Below are positions 29,872 through 36,582 of a DNA stretch of 48,963 bases, piece by piece. The notes beneath the pieces are model-generated. The model had not been told where the DNA came from. It was given only the letters and a program-made list of their open reading frames with translations, and did no database searches. The DNA is from an uncultured Alphaproteobacteria bacterium (GTDB lineage Bacteria > Pseudomonadota > Alphaproteobacteria > Rs-D84), in assembly GCA_947305255.1 (NCBI GenBank), contig CAMZDE010000002.1:1-48963 (forward strand), read 5' to 3'. The position numbers were made by a program, and so were the translations under genes. How positions within the stretch are numbered: the stretch's first letter is position 1; every line of letters begins with the position of its first letter.

Positions 29872-29905
29872 TGTACACGGTACAATAGCATTACCGTTTT
29901 GTCAA
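29872..29905 (-). promoter_or_regulatory. Promoter and operator-like palindrome for the peptide gene
   Basis: Minus strand TTGACA (29900-29905), a 17-nt spacer and a poor -10, TACCGT (29877-29882). The perfect dyad TGTAC-ACG-GTACA (29872-29884) covers the -10. A consensus -35 with a weak -10 under a palindrome suggests regulation by a DNA-binding protein. Confidence 0.5.
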
Positions 29906-29927
29906 GGCTATTATTACGTTAAAACTA

Positions 29928-29956
29928 TTGATTTTTCTAAAAAATATTTCTAATCT
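29928..29956 (+). promoter_or_regulatory. Promoter for the radical-SAM operon
   Basis: TTGATT (29928-29933), a 17-nt spacer and TAATCT (29951-29956), about 30 nt before the ATG with an AGAGGAA ribosome-binding site. Confidence 0.65.
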
Positions 29957-29986
29957 GAACCGTGATAGGTTTTCAAGAGGAAGCGT

Positions 29987-30997
29987 ATGCATCTAAATGA
30001 GTTAACACATGTCACCTTTGCTATAACAAGAAAATGTAACTTATCTTGTATTTGGTGCTATGAAAATGCATCAAGAAATAGCAAAGAAGTTAAATTATCA
30101 GATGTTAAATCTGTTATTGATCAGTTGGCAAAATTACCTCGATTAAAAAGGCTTGTTTTTACGGGGGGAGAACCCTTTATGCATAGCAATATAAGGGAGA
30201 TTTTAGATTATTGTTTTGAGAAAAATATCAATCATGTGCACATAACGACTAATGCTACATTAGATATTGAGAAGGTTTTAAAAGATTATGTAGGTAAAAA
30301 TTTGTCGTTAAGTGTAAGCGTTGATGGTATGGAAGATGTGCATGATGCTATTAGAGGGAAGGGAACTTTTAACAAAACCATTTCAAATATTCAAAAAGCT
30401 ATTGCGTTGGGTTTTGCTGTAAGTGTGACAACAACGGTATCAAAAAATAATATTGAAGCTGCCGCAGCCTTGGCAGATTTCTTGAAAGAATGCGGAATAG
30501 TAAATTTAAAATTCCAAAGAATGCGTTCACTGGGCAAAGGTGCCACACAGAATGATTTGATATTGTCTCAAAAAGATAACAAGGTTCTCACAGAACGTAT
30601 TCTCAACATAAAAAAAGAAACGGTTGGTAAGATTGGTGTCGGTTATAAAGATCCATTTTTGAATACAATTGATTTAGAATATCTTGATAAGTATAAAGAT
30701 ATGCTAGATAGTTGTATTTGTGGCGGTTGTAGATGTGGTATGAGTTATTTGTTTATAACTGTAGACGGTGATGTGCACCCTTGTCCTTTCTTGAAAATCA
30801 AATTAGGTAATGCGTTTTCTGAGAACATAGGCGATATTTGGTTAAATTCTGAATTATTACAAGCTTTTAGGGTAAAAGAAAATTATAACAAATGCAAAGA
30901 TTGCAAGTTTTGGGGTGTTTGCCGCGGTTGCAGAGCAGAGGCATTTATCCATACCAAGAATATTTTTGGAGACGACCCCGGATGTTGGAGAAATTAA
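29987..30997 (+). CDS. Radical SAM/SPASM peptide-modifying enzyme 1
   Basis: This 336-residue enzyme has the radical-SAM cluster motif C17-NLS-C21-IW-C24 and the SAM-binding GGEP at residues 60-63. The C-terminal SPASM domain is rich in Cys: CICGGCRC, then DGDVHPCPF, GNAF..NIGDIW, and CKDC..WGVCRGCRA...DDPGC. SPASM proteins place extra Fe-S clusters and usually modify peptides (PqqE, anaerobic sulfatase maturases, sactisynthases). It lacks an obvious N-terminal RiPP recognition domain. First gene of a four-gene operon; its last 16 nt overlap the nucleotidyltransferase gene. Low use of GCG/CGC codons compared with core genes suggests acquisition. Confidence 0.9.
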   Translation: MHLNELTHVTFAITRKCNLSCIWCYENASRNSKEVKLSDVKSVIDQLAKLPRLKRLVFTGGEPFMHSNIREILDYCFEKNINHVHITTNATLDIEKVLKDYVGKNLSLSVSVDGMEDVHDAIRGKGTFNKTISNIQKAIALGFAVSVTTTVSKNNIEAAAALADFLKECGIVNLKFQRMRSLGKGATQNDLILSQKDNKVLTERILNIKKETVGKIGVGYKDPFLNTIDLEYLDKYKDMLDSCICGGCRCGMSYLFITVDGDVHPCPFLKIKLGNAFSENIGDIWLNSELLQAFRVKENYNKCKDCKFWGVCRGCRAEAFIHTKNIFGDDPGCWRN

Positions 30998-31656
30998 CCC
31001 TTAAAGAGCAGAACGCAATTTCACAACTTGCTAAAACCGTTGGTACGGTGATTATGGTTATTGTTTACGGTTCCAGGTTGCACAAACTTAAAACTAATGA
31101 TATTGATGTCATATTTGTATGTGAGTCAATAACTAGCCTTGCCAAAATAAATACCGTAAATAATGAAATACTTGCAACTAGTGGGGTAAATATTCATCCG
31201 TTTATAATACCTTTGCACACGTTGATGTACAAGCTATCCTTGGGTGACCCACAGACATTGACATTTTTGAAATATGGTTTCATATTAAAAAATCTTTTGT
31301 TTACAAAGACATTTTTATCTGACTATATATCAAAATTGACCACAAAATCCGAAATTTATGAATTATTATTACAGAAATTGGATGATTGTTTGTTGAATAT
31401 AAAAAAATGTTTTAATTACAGGGATGCAAATTTTATTTTAATATCTATATGCCAATTGATTTGCAGAGATAACGGTTTTATTCCTCGCTTTCCAAATGGA
31501 GGTTTGTTTGAACAGGCGGCTTCATTATGCCCCAAACTAAGCTTTTTGATATTAGAAACAGCATCTGATTATAAAATAAACAAACGTTCATCTGAAAACA
31601 CAATTAAATTGATGGAAAAGCTTATTCAAAACTATAAAAACCTAAAGGGGTTATAA
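30982..31656 (+). CDS. Nucleotidyltransferase-domain protein in the peptide cluster, 224 aa
   Basis: The N-terminal part has the polymerase-beta-type nucleotidyltransferase signature: VYGSRLHKLKTNDIDVIFV, with G30-S31 and the metal-binding D40 and D42. The rest is helical, like the C-terminal partner of minimal nucleotidyltransferases. Such enzymes attach a nucleotide to protein, RNA or small-molecule acceptors. The start at 30982 gives a 16-nt overlap with the preceding gene and removes an out-of-frame extension. The stop overlaps the next ATG by 1 nt (TAATG). Its tight coupling to two radical-SAM genes argues for a role in making or modifying the peptide product and not a toxin-antitoxin role. 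Confidence 0.78.
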   Translation: MLEKLTLKEQNAISQLAKTVGTVIMVIVYGSRLHKLKTNDIDVIFVCESITSLAKINTVNNEILATSGVNIHPFIIPLHTLMYKLSLGDPQTLTFLKYGFILKNLLFTKTFLSDYISKLTTKSEIYELLLQKLDDCLLNIKKCFNYRDANFILISICQLICRDNGFIPRFPNGGLFEQAASLCPKLSFLILETASDYKINKRSSENTIKLMEKLIQNYKNLKGL

Positions 31657-32759
31657 TGGCTACTAAAAATACGTTTTTATTTTACGATAAGAATAGCAGA
31701 AAAGCCTTTGTCGCAAAAAACGTTCAAGGCACTTATAAAAATAATCCTGAATTGATGAACGAATTGGCAAAACACAACATTTCTGATGATAGTTTAAAAA
31801 ACGGTTCTGTTTCTGTGATAAAAGCAAATAAGAATTATTTTCAAGCTCCGCATCAAATAATGATAGAGCTTACAAAGAAATGTAATTTTAAATGTATTTA
31901 TTGTTGCATAGATTGTGAACATAATGTGTGCAATAACGATTTAACCCATGAAGAGTTTATACGGCTTATAGAAGATATTGTTAAACTGAAACCGAACATT
32001 GTGACATTTACTGGGGGCGAACCGTTTTTAAGGGAAATTACCCATAATGATTTATTTGATGCGATGGAAATATTAACAAATAATGGTATCAATTGTGAGA
32101 TATTTACGAATGGTTCTTTAATAAGTCGATATGCTGATAGAATAGGAAAGTTAAACATTCACAATCTGAAAGTATCTATTGATACTGTTATTGAAGCCGA
32201 GATGCATAAAATCAACCAGGTTATTGATCAACTGGAAAACGTCAAAAAAGGTATAGAGATTTTGACAAAAAACCACATTTCTTTTAGTGTGAATGCGGTT
32301 ATTTTAAAGCATAACTGTGATAATATTGATAAATTGATGGAATACTTATCAAAGCAAAGCATCAGAACTCTTGTCTTTATCAGAGCTTTACCACGTGGAG
32401 GTGGTGAACGCATCCAGCGAAATTTATTAACAAATACAGAATGGGAACAATTCATAGATAAAATATCTGGTCTTTCTAAAGAATACGGTTTTGATATGAT
32501 TGATAGTGGCAGTCATTCTTGCCCGCGTTGTAACATATTTAATACATGTGCTATGTGCAAAGCAGGAATTAGCTTTATGTTAATTAAACAAAATGGGGAA
32601 GTTTATCCTTGTGGATTTGCAACTAGTAAAAATATGGGCAATGTAAAGCAAAAAAATGTTGGTGAAATATGGAAAGATGCTGTTTGGAATGAATGTCGTT
32701 GCAACGGTGTGACGTGTATAACAAAAAGAAAAGATGTTATTACGTTGAAAAAAGTTTAA
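31656..32759 (+). CDS. Radical SAM/SPASM peptide-modifying enzyme 2
   Basis: This 367-residue enzyme has a CNFKCIYC motif (Cys76, 80, 83), TGGEPF, and a SPASM-type C-terminus: CPRCNIFNTCAMC, then NGEVYPCGFATSKNMGNV, GEIWKDAVW, and ECRCNGVTC. Unlike enzyme 1 it has a 65-residue N-terminal extension before the radical-SAM barrel, where peptide-binding RRE (PqqD-like) domains often sit; I cannot confirm that fold. The N-terminus begins MATKNT, similar to the precursor's MATKTK, possibly coincidence. The start is coupled to the nucleotidyltransferase stop. Confidence 0.9.
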   Translation: MATKNTFLFYDKNSRKAFVAKNVQGTYKNNPELMNELAKHNISDDSLKNGSVSVIKANKNYFQAPHQIMIELTKKCNFKCIYCCIDCEHNVCNNDLTHEEFIRLIEDIVKLKPNIVTFTGGEPFLREITHNDLFDAMEILTNNGINCEIFTNGSLISRYADRIGKLNIHNLKVSIDTVIEAEMHKINQVIDQLENVKKGIEILTKNHISFSVNAVILKHNCDNIDKLMEYLSKQSIRTLVFIRALPRGGGERIQRNLLTNTEWEQFIDKISGLSKEYGFDMIDSGSHSCPRCNIFNTCAMCKAGISFMLIKQNGEVYPCGFATSKNMGNVKQKNVGEIWKDAVWNECRCNGVTCITKRKDVITLKKV

Positions 32760-32773
32760 GACCAGGTATTATT

Positions 32774-33538
32774 ATGAAAAGTGAATATATAGAACAGTTT
32801 ATTTGGGACAAAATTTTTTCCAAAAAGATTGCCAGTAAAAAATTATCTAATAAAAGACCGCAGCTTTATGGAAAATTGCTAAATGATGATACCATAGCAA
32901 TACTAAACGAGATATTAAAAGATAACAATCATATTTCTGTAATAGAGGCAGGTTGCGGTTCTGCTAAAAAAACTTTTAATTTAGCATTATCAAATACAAA
33001 CGTAAATCAAATCACAGCTTTAGATATATCTGCTCAGGCTTTGAATTATGCACGACAAATAACCCCCGATGCTCTTAAAAACAAAACAAAATATGTTCAA
33101 GCTAGTATTATGAATACTCCTTTTAAGGCTAGGTCTTTTGATTTGGTATGGAATTCTGGGGTCATAGAACATTATTCTGAAGCGGAAATAAAAAAGATTA
33201 TAAGAGAAATGTTTCGTATCACAAAAAAGAACGGCTATATCGTCGTTGCTATACCTAATATGAAAAATATTGCTGTTATAAAAGCTGCTTTTTTAGGATT
33301 ACCTTTGTGTAGAAAATATCTGAAGTTCATAAAAGGATATCGCAATACCACTGAGATTTTATATAAAGACAAAACAATCAAGAATATATTACAAGATACG
33401 TTACAAAGAGATGTTGTACTAAAATACGCTGGTGGAGCAGGGTTGATTGGGGTACCAGATTTTATTATCAAAGGCTTGTACAAATTCAGTAAAAATTCTC
33501 GTTTTTCTTTTATGTCATTTTTCATAGTAAAAAAATAA
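32774..33538 (+). CDS. Class I SAM-dependent methyltransferase
   Basis: This 254-residue enzyme has motif I VIEAGCGSAKKTFNLAL, motif II ITALDISAQALNYA, and the UbiE/Methyltransf_11-like FDLVWNSGVIEHYSEAEIKKIIREMFRITKKNGYIVVAIPN. The start at 32774 has AGGTATTATT upstream; an in-frame extension would overlap the radical-SAM gene by 67 nt and is rejected. It lies 14 nt after radical-SAM enzyme 2, so it is the fourth gene of the operon. It could methylate the peptide or a released small product; no residue identifies the acceptor. Confidence 0.85.
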   Translation: MKSEYIEQFIWDKIFSKKIASKKLSNKRPQLYGKLLNDDTIAILNEILKDNNHISVIEAGCGSAKKTFNLALSNTNVNQITALDISAQALNYARQITPDALKNKTKYVQASIMNTPFKARSFDLVWNSGVIEHYSEAEIKKIIREMFRITKKNGYIVVAIPNMKNIAVIKAAFLGLPLCRKYLKFIKGYRNTTEILYKDKTIKNILQDTLQRDVVLKYAGGAGLIGVPDFIIKGLYKFSKNSRFSFMSFFIVKK

Positions 33539-33568
33539 TACCTCTTTGTAAAAGACGTATTATTTTTT
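33531..33568. terminator. Bidirectional terminator between methyltransferase and M42 peptidase
   Basis: AAATAATAC pairs with GTATTATTT around a 16-nt loop, with A-rich and T-rich flanks, between two convergent genes. Confidence 0.75.
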
Positions 33569-33588
33569 AATTATTTGTGATAGATATA

Positions 33589-34656
33589 TTAACCGATAAA
33601 ACTAAAATCTGTTTTAGGAGTAATTTTATTTATCGTTTCAACCAATAAATTTATCGTAGATTGCACATCTTCAAACGAACACATTTCTGATGGAGAATGC
33701 AAATAACGACATGGGATACTGACCAGTGCAGAAACAACCCCACCACGAGACAATTGAAGTGGTTCAACATCCGTGCCAAATGGTCTGCCACTGGCTTCAA
33801 CCTGATAATCAATATTTTTTGTTTTCGCTGTTTTTTCCAACAGCTCAAACAATTTTGTGTTGATGTGTGGTCCGCGTGCAATCACCCCACCATTTCCAAG
33901 TATTACTTCTGCATCTGGAACTGAATCAGGTGTATCATTTGTAGGAATCACATCAACCGCAAACCCCACATCTGCTTGCGCTAAATATGCAGCAGTTTTT
34001 ATGCCGCGTACACCGACTTCTTCTTGTACAGAGGCGATTGCTTCTACTGCAACAGATAATTTTTGCTTAGACAACTTTCTCAAAACTTCTAGTGCAATAA
34101 ACGTACCGACTTTGTCATCACATCCACGGCAAGAAAAAGTGTTGTTTTGTAATTCTATGTACCCTTGATACAAAACCATTGAATCGCCAATTTCAACCAT
34201 TTTTTCTGCATCTTTTTTACTTGTGGCCCCTATATCTATAAACAAATCTTTTAATTTTGATGCAAGTTTGGTGTCTTCTATCTTGTGAATAGGTTTTTTA
34301 CCAACAACACCAAACACTAATCCTTTTCTGGTCTTTATCATGACCCGCTGACCTATTACAACCTGAGCATCCCATCCGCCAATTGCTCCAACTCGAAGAA
34401 AACCATCATCTGAAATAGTTCGTATTATAAGACCAATTTCATCACAATGTCCAACAATTACTATTTTGCGTTTTGCGTTTGGGTTAATTATAGCATGTGC
34501 AGAACCAACGGGGTCTACATAAACATTTTTAGTTATCTTTTTTGCTTCTTCAACCCAAGTTTTAACAATGTCTTGTTCGCATCCAGATGGAACAACCGTG
34601 CCTAACAGCTTTTTAAGAAATTCTTTATTTGATATTTGTTGTTTTTTTGTTGCCAT
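33589..34656 (-). CDS. M42-family metallopeptidase (glutamyl aminopeptidase-like)
   Basis: This is a 355-residue cobalt/zinc aminopeptidase of the M42 (TET) family. It has metal ligand His in VGHCDEIG, bridging Asp in CRGCDDKVGTFIALE, the catalytic/ligand pair in SVQEEVGVRG, AVDVIPTNDTP, and the C-terminal RYLHSPSEMCS. Family members trim N-terminal residues from peptides as dodecamers in the cytoplasm. The ATG at 34656 has AAGGA at the right spacing; longer readings lack one. It is convergent with the peptide-modification operon and could process the leader or recycle the product, or be unrelated housekeeping. Confidence 0.9.
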   Translation of the reverse strand: MATKKQQISNKEFLKKLLGTVVPSGCEQDIVKTWVEEAKKITKNVYVDPVGSAHAIINPNAKRKIVIVGHCDEIGLIIRTISDDGFLRVGAIGGWDAQVVIGQRVMIKTRKGLVFGVVGKKPIHKIEDTKLASKLKDLFIDIGATSKKDAEKMVEIGDSMVLYQGYIELQNNTFSCRGCDDKVGTFIALEVLRKLSKQKLSVAVEAIASVQEEVGVRGIKTAAYLAQADVGFAVDVIPTNDTPDSVPDAEVILGNGGVIARGPHINTKLFELLEKTAKTKNIDYQVEASGRPFGTDVEPLQLSRGGVVSALVSIPCRYLHSPSEMCSFEDVQSTINLLVETINKITPKTDFSFIG

Positions 34657-34831
34657 CGACATTCCTTTTTTTGAAAACACAGAGTATAAATCCATACCTT
34701 TTTCGATTATTAAACAAAAAAAACGAACACGCAACTTTAATTTGTTATTATACTTCTTTTTGCGTAGTAAATATGTAGATTTTTTGTTTTATGGCTGTAA
34801 TTAGCCACAGAAAACACAAAAATATTAACAG

Positions 34832-34909
34832 ACACACGGACTAAGATGTTGGTTCCCTGCGGTTTTTAAGAAATTATTTGTTGTGACGTACGGACTAGTC
34901 CGTATGTTT
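34832..34909. repeat. Decayed tRNA-Asn fragments (old attachment-site remnants)
   Basis: GACACACGGACTAA near 34836 and GTGACGTACGGACTAGTCCGT (34882-34902) resemble the anticodon arm of tRNA-Asn in reverse orientation, compared with GTGACATACGGATTAACAG at 48909-48926. They lie just left of a better copy at 35023, so they look like remnants of earlier insertions at the same tRNA. Confidence 0.45.
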
Positions 34910-35015
34910 GAGTATATTTTTGGTAAAAATAGTTATTTTAGAAGTTTTATAAACAATCAATATTTTATCAAAATTCCGCAGAAATCCGTAGTGTTCCGCA
35001 TATATAATCTGTCCG

Positions 35016-35062
35016 TTTTTTTGACATACGGATTAACAGCAACAGTTCTAGTGTCAAAAAAA
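35016..35062. repeat. Attachment-site copy inside a dyad
   Basis: Bases 35023-35043 are identical to 41838-41858, a 21-bp direct repeat, of which 17 bp match the tRNA-Asn anticodon arm at 48910-48926. Flanking TTTTTTTGACA and TGTCAAAAAAA (35016-35026, 35052-35062) form an 11-bp inverted repeat. It is probably the left junction of a segment ending near 41.85 kb. Confidence 0.6.
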
Positions 35063-35208
35063 TCGGCTGTAATATGCAGAAATCAGGGATTTTTATTGTG
35101 TACTGTTGTATAAAAATGGAAAGTAGTATGCAAATATGTACATTTTTAGATTGGTCAAAAACAGTATTCAATAGTATAAAAAAGAGTACATTATATACAT
35201 TCTCACGC

Positions 35209-35286
35209 AACGAAATCGTGTGAGAGAGTATGTTTCATTTTTAACGATATCGTGAACGATTTCATAAACGATATTGTTACGATTTA
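35209..35286 (+). repeat. 12-bp iterons
   Basis: AACGATATCGTG (35243), AACGATTTCATA (35255), AACGATATTGTT (35267) and ACGATTTAG (35279) follow each other at 12, 12 and 12 bp. A further AACGAAATCGTG lies at 35209 in a CTCAC..GTGAG hairpin. Tandem sites at about one helical turn are typical of replication-initiator or repressor binding arrays. They sit between the attachment-site copy and the promoter of the 35368 gene. Confidence 0.65.
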
Positions 35287-35301
35287 GTTAATCAAAATCA
35301 G

Positions 35302-35330
35302 TTGCTAAAACACCGATTTTATACTAGGAT
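35302..35330 (+). promoter_or_regulatory. Promoter for 35368 operon
   Basis: TTGCTA (35302-35307), a 17-nt spacer and TAGGAT (35325-35330). Confidence 0.6.
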
Positions 35331-35367
35331 TAAAATAGAAAAAAATAATAAAACAACGAGGTATAAA

Positions 35368-35493
35368 ATGGCAAAACAACATGAACCAAGAAAAGCTGTT
35401 TTTATAAAAAAGGGTTGGTTTTTGTTCTGGTGTTTGGCATGTCCGCCAATCGCCTTTCTATACGTCGTATGTGCAGATAGTATGGAGATATAG
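35368..35493 (+). CDS. Small single-helix membrane protein, 41 aa
   Basis: Basic N-terminus (MAKQHEPRKAVFIKKGW), one hydrophobic helix (FLFWCLACPPIAFLYVVCA) and a short acidic tail. ACGAGG lies 9 nt before the ATG. It ends 1 nt before the next gene, so the two are probably co-translated. Unrecognised; a longer reading starting at 35302 would overlap the promoter. Confidence 0.6.
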   Translation: MAKQHEPRKAVFIKKGWFLFWCLACPPIAFLYVVCADSMEI

Positions 35494-35494
35494 C

Positions 35495-36145
35495 ATGGAA
35501 GTATTTCTATCGACGTTTTTTGGTGCATTGGCGGCATTTTTATGTTCTGCTGTTTATGAATGGTTTAAAAATAGAACTCGACGCCAAGAATTGCTGACAA
35601 CATATTTTCATAATTTATTTACCGCTTTGCGTAATTTGACAATATTTGCAAATAATGCTCAGAATACATTGACCCAAGTAAAGATAAATCCAAATTATTT
35701 ACGATTTCCACCAATCAAAAATATTCAATTTGACTTCCATGAAGAAGATCTAGCTTTTGTGCAAAAACACCATGATTCCTTTTTTGATTCGTTAATTCAA
35801 TTGAAAATAGAATTAAACACAATGCATGAACTTGGTGAATTATATAAAGAAACAAGAGAAATACAATTTTTATACGATATTCACAATCGTATATTTGCTC
35901 TCGCTTGGCAAATAGTTATTACAATGCAGAATGTTAACAGCTATATGAAAAAGTATTATAAGACGGATTTGACAACTAAGCCAATAACAGATGGTTGGAA
36001 TAACGTGGATAAACAGTGTGACGAGTGGTTTGAAATTTTAAAAACATGGTCAGATCAAGAATTGGTTAAAGTGATAAAGAATAGTATAAAAACGATAAAA
36101 GAATCTTGGCCTATCGATTTTGGAATGAAAGAAGTGAATAAATGA
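35495..36145 (+). CDS. Membrane-anchored helical protein, 216 aa
   Basis: Unrecognised. It has one N-terminal helix (VFLSTFFGALAAFLCSAVYEWF) then an all-helical cytoplasmic domain with FHNLFTALRNLTIFANNAQNTL, a central FHEEDLAFVQKHHDSFFDSLIQLKIELN and a C-terminal WSDQELVKVIKNSIKTI. GGAG precedes the ATG. The stop overlaps the ASCH gene by 4 nt (ATGA). With the 41-aa protein it forms a three-gene operon just upstream of the restriction-modification genes, so a defence role is possible but unproven. Confidence 0.7.
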   Translation: MEVFLSTFFGALAAFLCSAVYEWFKNRTRRQELLTTYFHNLFTALRNLTIFANNAQNTLTQVKINPNYLRFPPIKNIQFDFHEEDLAFVQKHHDSFFDSLIQLKIELNTMHELGELYKETREIQFLYDIHNRIFALAWQIVITMQNVNSYMKKYYKTDLTTKPITDGWNNVDKQCDEWFEILKTWSDQELVKVIKNSIKTIKESWPIDFGMKEVNK

Positions 36146-36513
36146 CAACAATACTACTATCTATTAAACCAAAATTTGTTGCAAAAATATTTGCTGGTGA
36201 AAAACATTTTGAATTTAGAAAGCGCATACCTAAACATTCGGTAGATAAATTGATAATTTATAGTTCTTCGCCGGTATGTGAAGTAATGGGAGAAGCCGAA
36301 ATAGAAAAAGTCTTGGTTGATACCCCAGAAAATATATGGAATAAGACAAAACATCAGTCTGGAATTGATTCAAAATTCTTTTTCGAATATTTCGAAAGTA
36401 AAAGAGTCGCATATGCGTACAAATTAAAAAATATTAAAAGATACGTTCAGCCAAGAAAACTTAGTGATTACGGTTTAAAAACTGCGCCACAATCATTTAG
36501 TTATATTAAATAA
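36142..36513 (+). CDS. ASCH-domain protein, 123 aa
   Basis: ILLSIKPKFVAKIFAGEKHFEFRKRIPKHSVDKLIIYSSSPVCEVMGEAEIEKV is the classic opening of the ASCH predicted-regulator family (I..KP.....I..G.K..E.RK...), a PUA-like nucleic-acid-binding fold. The C-terminal region continues with LKNIKRYVQPRKLSDYGLKTAPQSFSYI. It is translationally coupled to the gene before it and precedes the methyltransferase by 70 bp. Its neighbours suggest, but do not show, a link to nucleic-acid modification. Confidence 0.82.
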   Translation: MTTILLSIKPKFVAKIFAGEKHFEFRKRIPKHSVDKLIIYSSSPVCEVMGEAEIEKVLVDTPENIWNKTKHQSGIDSKFFFEYFESKRVAYAYKLKNIKRYVQPRKLSDYGLKTAPQSFSYIK

Positions 36514-36532
36514 CATTTTTATTATTGTTGAC

Positions 36533-36562
36533 TTGACTTTATACATTGTTTTGGGCTAAGTT
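36533..36562 (+). promoter_or_regulatory. Possible promoter for the restriction-modification pair
   Basis: TTGACT (36533-36538), an 18-nt spacer and TAAGTT (36557-36562). A second TTGACT overlaps at 36528. Confidence 0.4.
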
Positions 36563-36582
36563 TTTATCAAGGGAAAGGATAT

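Noticed and set aside
30982..31656. Toxin-antitoxin (MNT/HEPN) locus
   Set aside because: There is no HEPN partner; both overlapping neighbours are radical-SAM enzymes.
35209..35286. CRISPR array
   Set aside because: Units are 12 bp with no spacers; they are iterons.
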